Of a DNA stretch of 60,178 bases, positions 58,310 through 60,178 are shown piece by piece. This DNA is from an uncultured Prevotellaceae bacterium. Its GTDB lineage: Bacteria > Bacteroidota > Bacteroidia > Bacteroidales > Bacteroidaceae. The translations under genes and the position numbers were made by a program. Numbering within the stretch: the first letter of the stretch is position 1; each line of letters opens with the position of its first letter. The stretch spans positions 1-60,178 of the forward strand of contig CACZGH010000028.1 of the NCBI GenBank assembly GCA_902780635.1, in the 5' to 3' direction. Below the pieces are notes generated by a model, which had not been told where the DNA came from, made no database searches, and saw nothing but the letters and a program-made list of their open reading frames with translations.

Positions 58310-58531
58310 CTAATACTCCTCCTCGTCGAATAGGAAATCTTCTTTTGTGGGATAATCAGGCCATATATCCTCAATATCGTCGTATACATCACCTTCATCC
58401 TCAATCTCCTGAAGGTTCTCCAATACTTCAAGTGGAGCACCTGACCTTATAGCGTAATCTATTAACTCTTCTTTAGTAGCGGGCCAGGGTGCATCTTCCA
58501 GTTTTGAAGCCAATTCCAGTGTCCAATACAT
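58310..58531 (-). CDS. DUF2795 family acidic small protein
   Basis: A 73-residue acidic protein with the Bacteroidota DUF2795 pattern: MYWTLELASKLEDAPWPATKEELIDYAIRSGAPLEVLENLQEIED and the terminal DIWPDYPTKEDFLFDEEEY. Cytoplasmic, function unknown. It is the last gene of the operon-like row behind the cobalamin adenosyltransferase (gap 52 bases). Confidence 0.92.
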   Translation of the reverse strand: MYWTLELASKLEDAPWPATKEELIDYAIRSGAPLEVLENLQEIEDEGDVYDDIEDIWPDYPTKEDFLFDEEEY

Positions 58532-58583
58532 AGTCGTAAAAATGATTAATTAATAATGAGCGACAAAAGTAATGATTTTTTTC

Positions 58584-59147
58584 TTATTTCAAAGGTTTCT
58601 TCCAAATTTTTTCACGCACTCCGTCAATAAAATTCAATTTTCTGGCAAGGACAAAAAGATAATCTGACAGACGGTTCATATATTGCAGAATTTCAGCGTC
58701 GACAGGGGTCGACTCATTCATGAAGAAAATACGCCGCTCAGCACGACGACACACCGTGCGACAGACATGCGCGAACGCTGCCTCATGAGAGCCGCCAGGC
58801 AATATAAACGCATTCTGGGGCGGGATGCTGGCATTGATGGCATCAATCTCTTGCTCCAGGATCTCCACTTCTTCAGGGTCAAGTGTGTAAACTTTAGCCA
58901 CAGGCATTTTTGACTTATCAGTAGCCAGATTGGAGCATACCGTGAAAAGGTTGCGCTGCGTGCGTATGATCAAGGTTTTGTCATCGCCATCCTTCATAAA
59001 GGAGGCCAAAACGCCCAGGTTGGCACTCAACTCATCCACGGTGCCATACGCCTCGATACGGGCATTGGTTTTCTTCACACGATAACCACCTACCAAGGCG
59101 GTTGTTCCCTCGTCACCTGTTTTTGTATAGACTTTTGTAATTTTCAT
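58584..59147 (-). CDS. Cob(I)yrinic acid a,c-diamide adenosyltransferase, PduO type
   Basis: A 187-residue ATP:cob(I)alamin adenosyltransferase making coenzyme B12. The N-terminal ATP-binding TKTGDEGTTALVGGYRVKKTNAR, the FILPGGSHEAAFAHVCRTVCRRAERR helix with the substrate Arg, and MNRLSDYLFVLARKLNF are all characteristic of the PduO/MMAB trimer. I see no B12 riboswitch in front of it. It starts 11 bases after the unknown gene upstream. Confidence 0.95.
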   Translation of the reverse strand: MKITKVYTKTGDEGTTALVGGYRVKKTNARIEAYGTVDELSANLGVLASFMKDGDDKTLIIRTQRNLFTVCSNLATDKSKMPVAKVYTLDPEEVEILEQEIDAINASIPPQNAFILPGGSHEAAFAHVCRTVCRRAERRIFFMNESTPVDAEILQYMNRLSDYLFVLARKLNFIDGVREKIWKKPLK

Positions 59148-59158
59148 AGTTATATCAA

Positions 59159-59764
59159 TTAAAAGTTGACTTTATAATGTCTCTGATACCGCCGGTCCTC
59201 AAGTAAAAGAATCCCGCAGTAATAGAGGTCGTAGGATACACCCACACGCTGATGGGCTGCCATCCGATGCCATATCTTGTTTCTCGCTTTGCTCTGATAG
59301 ATACCCTCCACCACGACGACCGTGGAAGAAGAGGTACTACTCAACATCTCATCAAAGACCTCATCAGTGGGTAAAGCTTCTGCCATACAGGAAAAACGTA
59401 CTAATGACGGTTCTCGTAGATAGACTTTCAACTCATCCAACTGACTCATACTCTTATATACCACCGTCTCTGTGTGACGACATCCGGCGCGCACATACCG
59501 CTGAGACGAGTCATCTGATGGCATGACATCAATATAATAGCGGGGCTGGACTTCATTGGCCAAACGAAAATACAACATGCACAGCCTACGCTCATCGGTA
59601 TCTATACCTGCTACACTTCGGGCCAAGTCTGCATAAGCATAATATGGGTAGTGCTCGTTGACCACATATCGCACAAATCGGTAATCATTGGGCGACTGGA
59701 TGCCAAAACCCCTACAATATCTGATCCTAGACAACCATACGATGGCTCTTTTCACTCTTCTCAT
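59159..59764 (-). CDS. Conserved hypothetical protein before the adenosyltransferase
   Basis: A 201-residue protein I cannot assign. The start at ATG 59764 (MRRVKRAIVWLSRIRYCRGFGIQSPNDYRFV) is better than the TTG 12 codons upstream. The N-terminal motif RGFGIQSPNDYRFVRYVV and the later VVVVEGIYQSKARNKIWHRM resemble a degenerate Rossmann-like methyltransferase seen in Bacteroidota, but I see no SAM-binding Gly motif. No signal peptide. Its 11-base distance to the adenosyltransferase gene indicates co-transcription. Confidence 0.7.
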   Translation of the reverse strand: MRRVKRAIVWLSRIRYCRGFGIQSPNDYRFVRYVVNEHYPYYAYADLARSVAGIDTDERRLCMLYFRLANEVQPRYYIDVMPSDDSSQRYVRAGCRHTETVVYKSMSQLDELKVYLREPSLVRFSCMAEALPTDEVFDEMLSSTSSSTVVVVEGIYQSKARNKIWHRMAAHQRVGVSYDLYYCGILLLEDRRYQRHYKVNF

Positions 59765-59856
59765 AGCAGCATTCAGCAAAATGTCTGTATTTGGTGACAA
59801 AATGACACGCTACAGACCCCTTCGGACAGCAAAACTGTCTTTTCAGATTGGGAATG

Positions 59857-59864
59857 CAAACCTA
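59857..59864 (-). promoter_or_regulatory. Possible -7 box for the hypothetical-adenosyltransferase operon
   Basis: TAGGTTTG on the minus strand, 93 bases before the chosen start, matches TAnnTTTG; no -33 TTTG at the right distance. The rest of the 321-base spacer holds the long hairpin and the rRNA terminator. Confidence 0.4.
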
Positions 59865-59944
59865 CATAATTTTTTTGTAATTCCACTATCTTTTCATGTT
59901 TTTTTTATAAACGGCATGAAAAAAGTAGGGTTTCGCTGTTAGTG

Positions 59945-60028
59945 GTTCGCCTTTCGCTTTTCGCTATTCGCCTTTCGCGGTTGGGGTGGAAGCAGCGAAA
60001 AGCGAATAGCGAAAGGCGAAAGGCGAAC
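59945..60028. repeat. Long TTCGC/GCGAA inverted repeat next to the rRNA operon
   Basis: Arms of 34 bases (59945-59978 and 59995-60028) match with two mismatches around a 16-base loop. Each arm is itself a string of TTCGC or GCGAA units spaced 6-7 bases apart. Related sequence fills the gldM-gldN spacer. Confidence 0.9.
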
Positions 60029-60040
60029 AGCGAACACCAC

Positions 60041-60075
60041 AAAAAAAGCCCCTGCCTGATTCAGGCAAGGGCTTT
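60041..60075 (-). terminator. Terminator of the rRNA operon
   Basis: A 15-base stem (60045-60059 with 60061-60075) with two small imperfections, followed on the minus strand by a seven-T run that overlaps the foot of the stem. It lies about 10 bases past the 5S rRNA end. Confidence 0.9.
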
Positions 60076-60085
60076 CAGATTAAAA

Positions 60086-60178
60086 GAAGGCGGCCTCCTA
60101 CTCTCCCGCATTGCATTGCAGTACCATCGGCGCAGGCGGGCTTAACTTCTCTGTTCGGGATGGGAAGAGGTGGGACCC
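60086..60178 (-). rRNA. rrf: 5S ribosomal RNA, 5' part cut by the window edge
   Basis: The minus strand shows the conserved 5S core GGGTCCCACCTCTTCCCATC, then CCGAACAGAGAAGTTAAGC, CCGATGGTACTGC and GGGAGAGTAGGAGGCCGCC. The 3' end is placed by the terminator; the 5' end, about 20 bases, lies outside. The 23S gene is expected just beyond. Confidence 0.95.

Noticed and set aside
59148-59160. Cobalamin riboswitch before the adenosyltransferase
   Set aside because: Only 11 bases separate it from the upstream gene, and I see no B12-box-like sequence in the 300-base spacer before that gene.

Overview
The window is a chromosomal segment from a Bacteroidota bacterium, most likely of the order Bacteroidales and close to Prevotellaceae. 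This is inferred from family content and promoter style: SusC/SusD polysaccharide genes, a complete porP-gldKLMN type IX secretion operon, DUF6377 and DUF2795 proteins, and repeated use of the Bacteroidota promoter TTTG-N19/20-TAnnTTTG. Nearly everything is coded on the minus strand. The exceptions are a c-di-AMP phosphodiesterase-like gene at 24.4-26.5 kb and a three-gene block at 54.8-58.2 kb.

From right to left in transcription order, the window opens at 60.18 kb inside a 5S rRNA gene, the end of an rRNA operon, with a strong terminator. Next come a conserved unknown, a PduO-type cobalamin adenosyltransferase and a DUF2795 protein (58.3-59.8 kb). A plus-strand block follows: membrane protein, winged-helix regulator and TlpA-like thioredoxin protein. 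Left of it lies a 700-base spacer with two good promoters, an orphan piece of a type IX cargo tail and a 54-bp palindrome. An amidase and a zinc/cadmium P-type ATPase follow.

From 51.06 to 31.4 kb, twelve genes run in one direction. Five form a beta-glucan utilization locus: SusC, SusD, a three-module surface glycan-binding lipoprotein, GH16 and GH3. Then come an acyltransferase, a DUF6377 membrane regulator, and porP-gldK-gldL-gldM-gldN, which encode the core of the type IX secretion system. PriA, two outer-membrane barrels, the HD-domain phosphodiesterase, gltX-waaA and mdh follow.

The stretch from 20 to 15.3 kb (DUF3737 protein, MalY/PatB lyase, gamma carbonic anhydrase-like protein, Xaa-Pro peptidase) is notable because its spacers carry different short tandem repeats. 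Three of these lie 8-28 bases upstream of a start codon. The left 15 kb is the information-processing core in its usual order: rpsU, xerD, hpf, four tRNAs (Thr, Tyr, Gly, Thr), tuf, tRNA-Trp, secE, nusG, rplK, rplA, rplJ, rplL, rpoB, rpoC, then a DUF3467 gene and tandem terminators.

The most unusual observations are a clean in-frame loss of about 12 residues from domain 3 of EF-Tu; the octamer/heptamer repeats upstream of start codons; the promoter abutting an orphan type IX sorting-signal tail; and the 54-bp palindrome beside it. I found no CRISPR array, prophage or intact insertion sequence.
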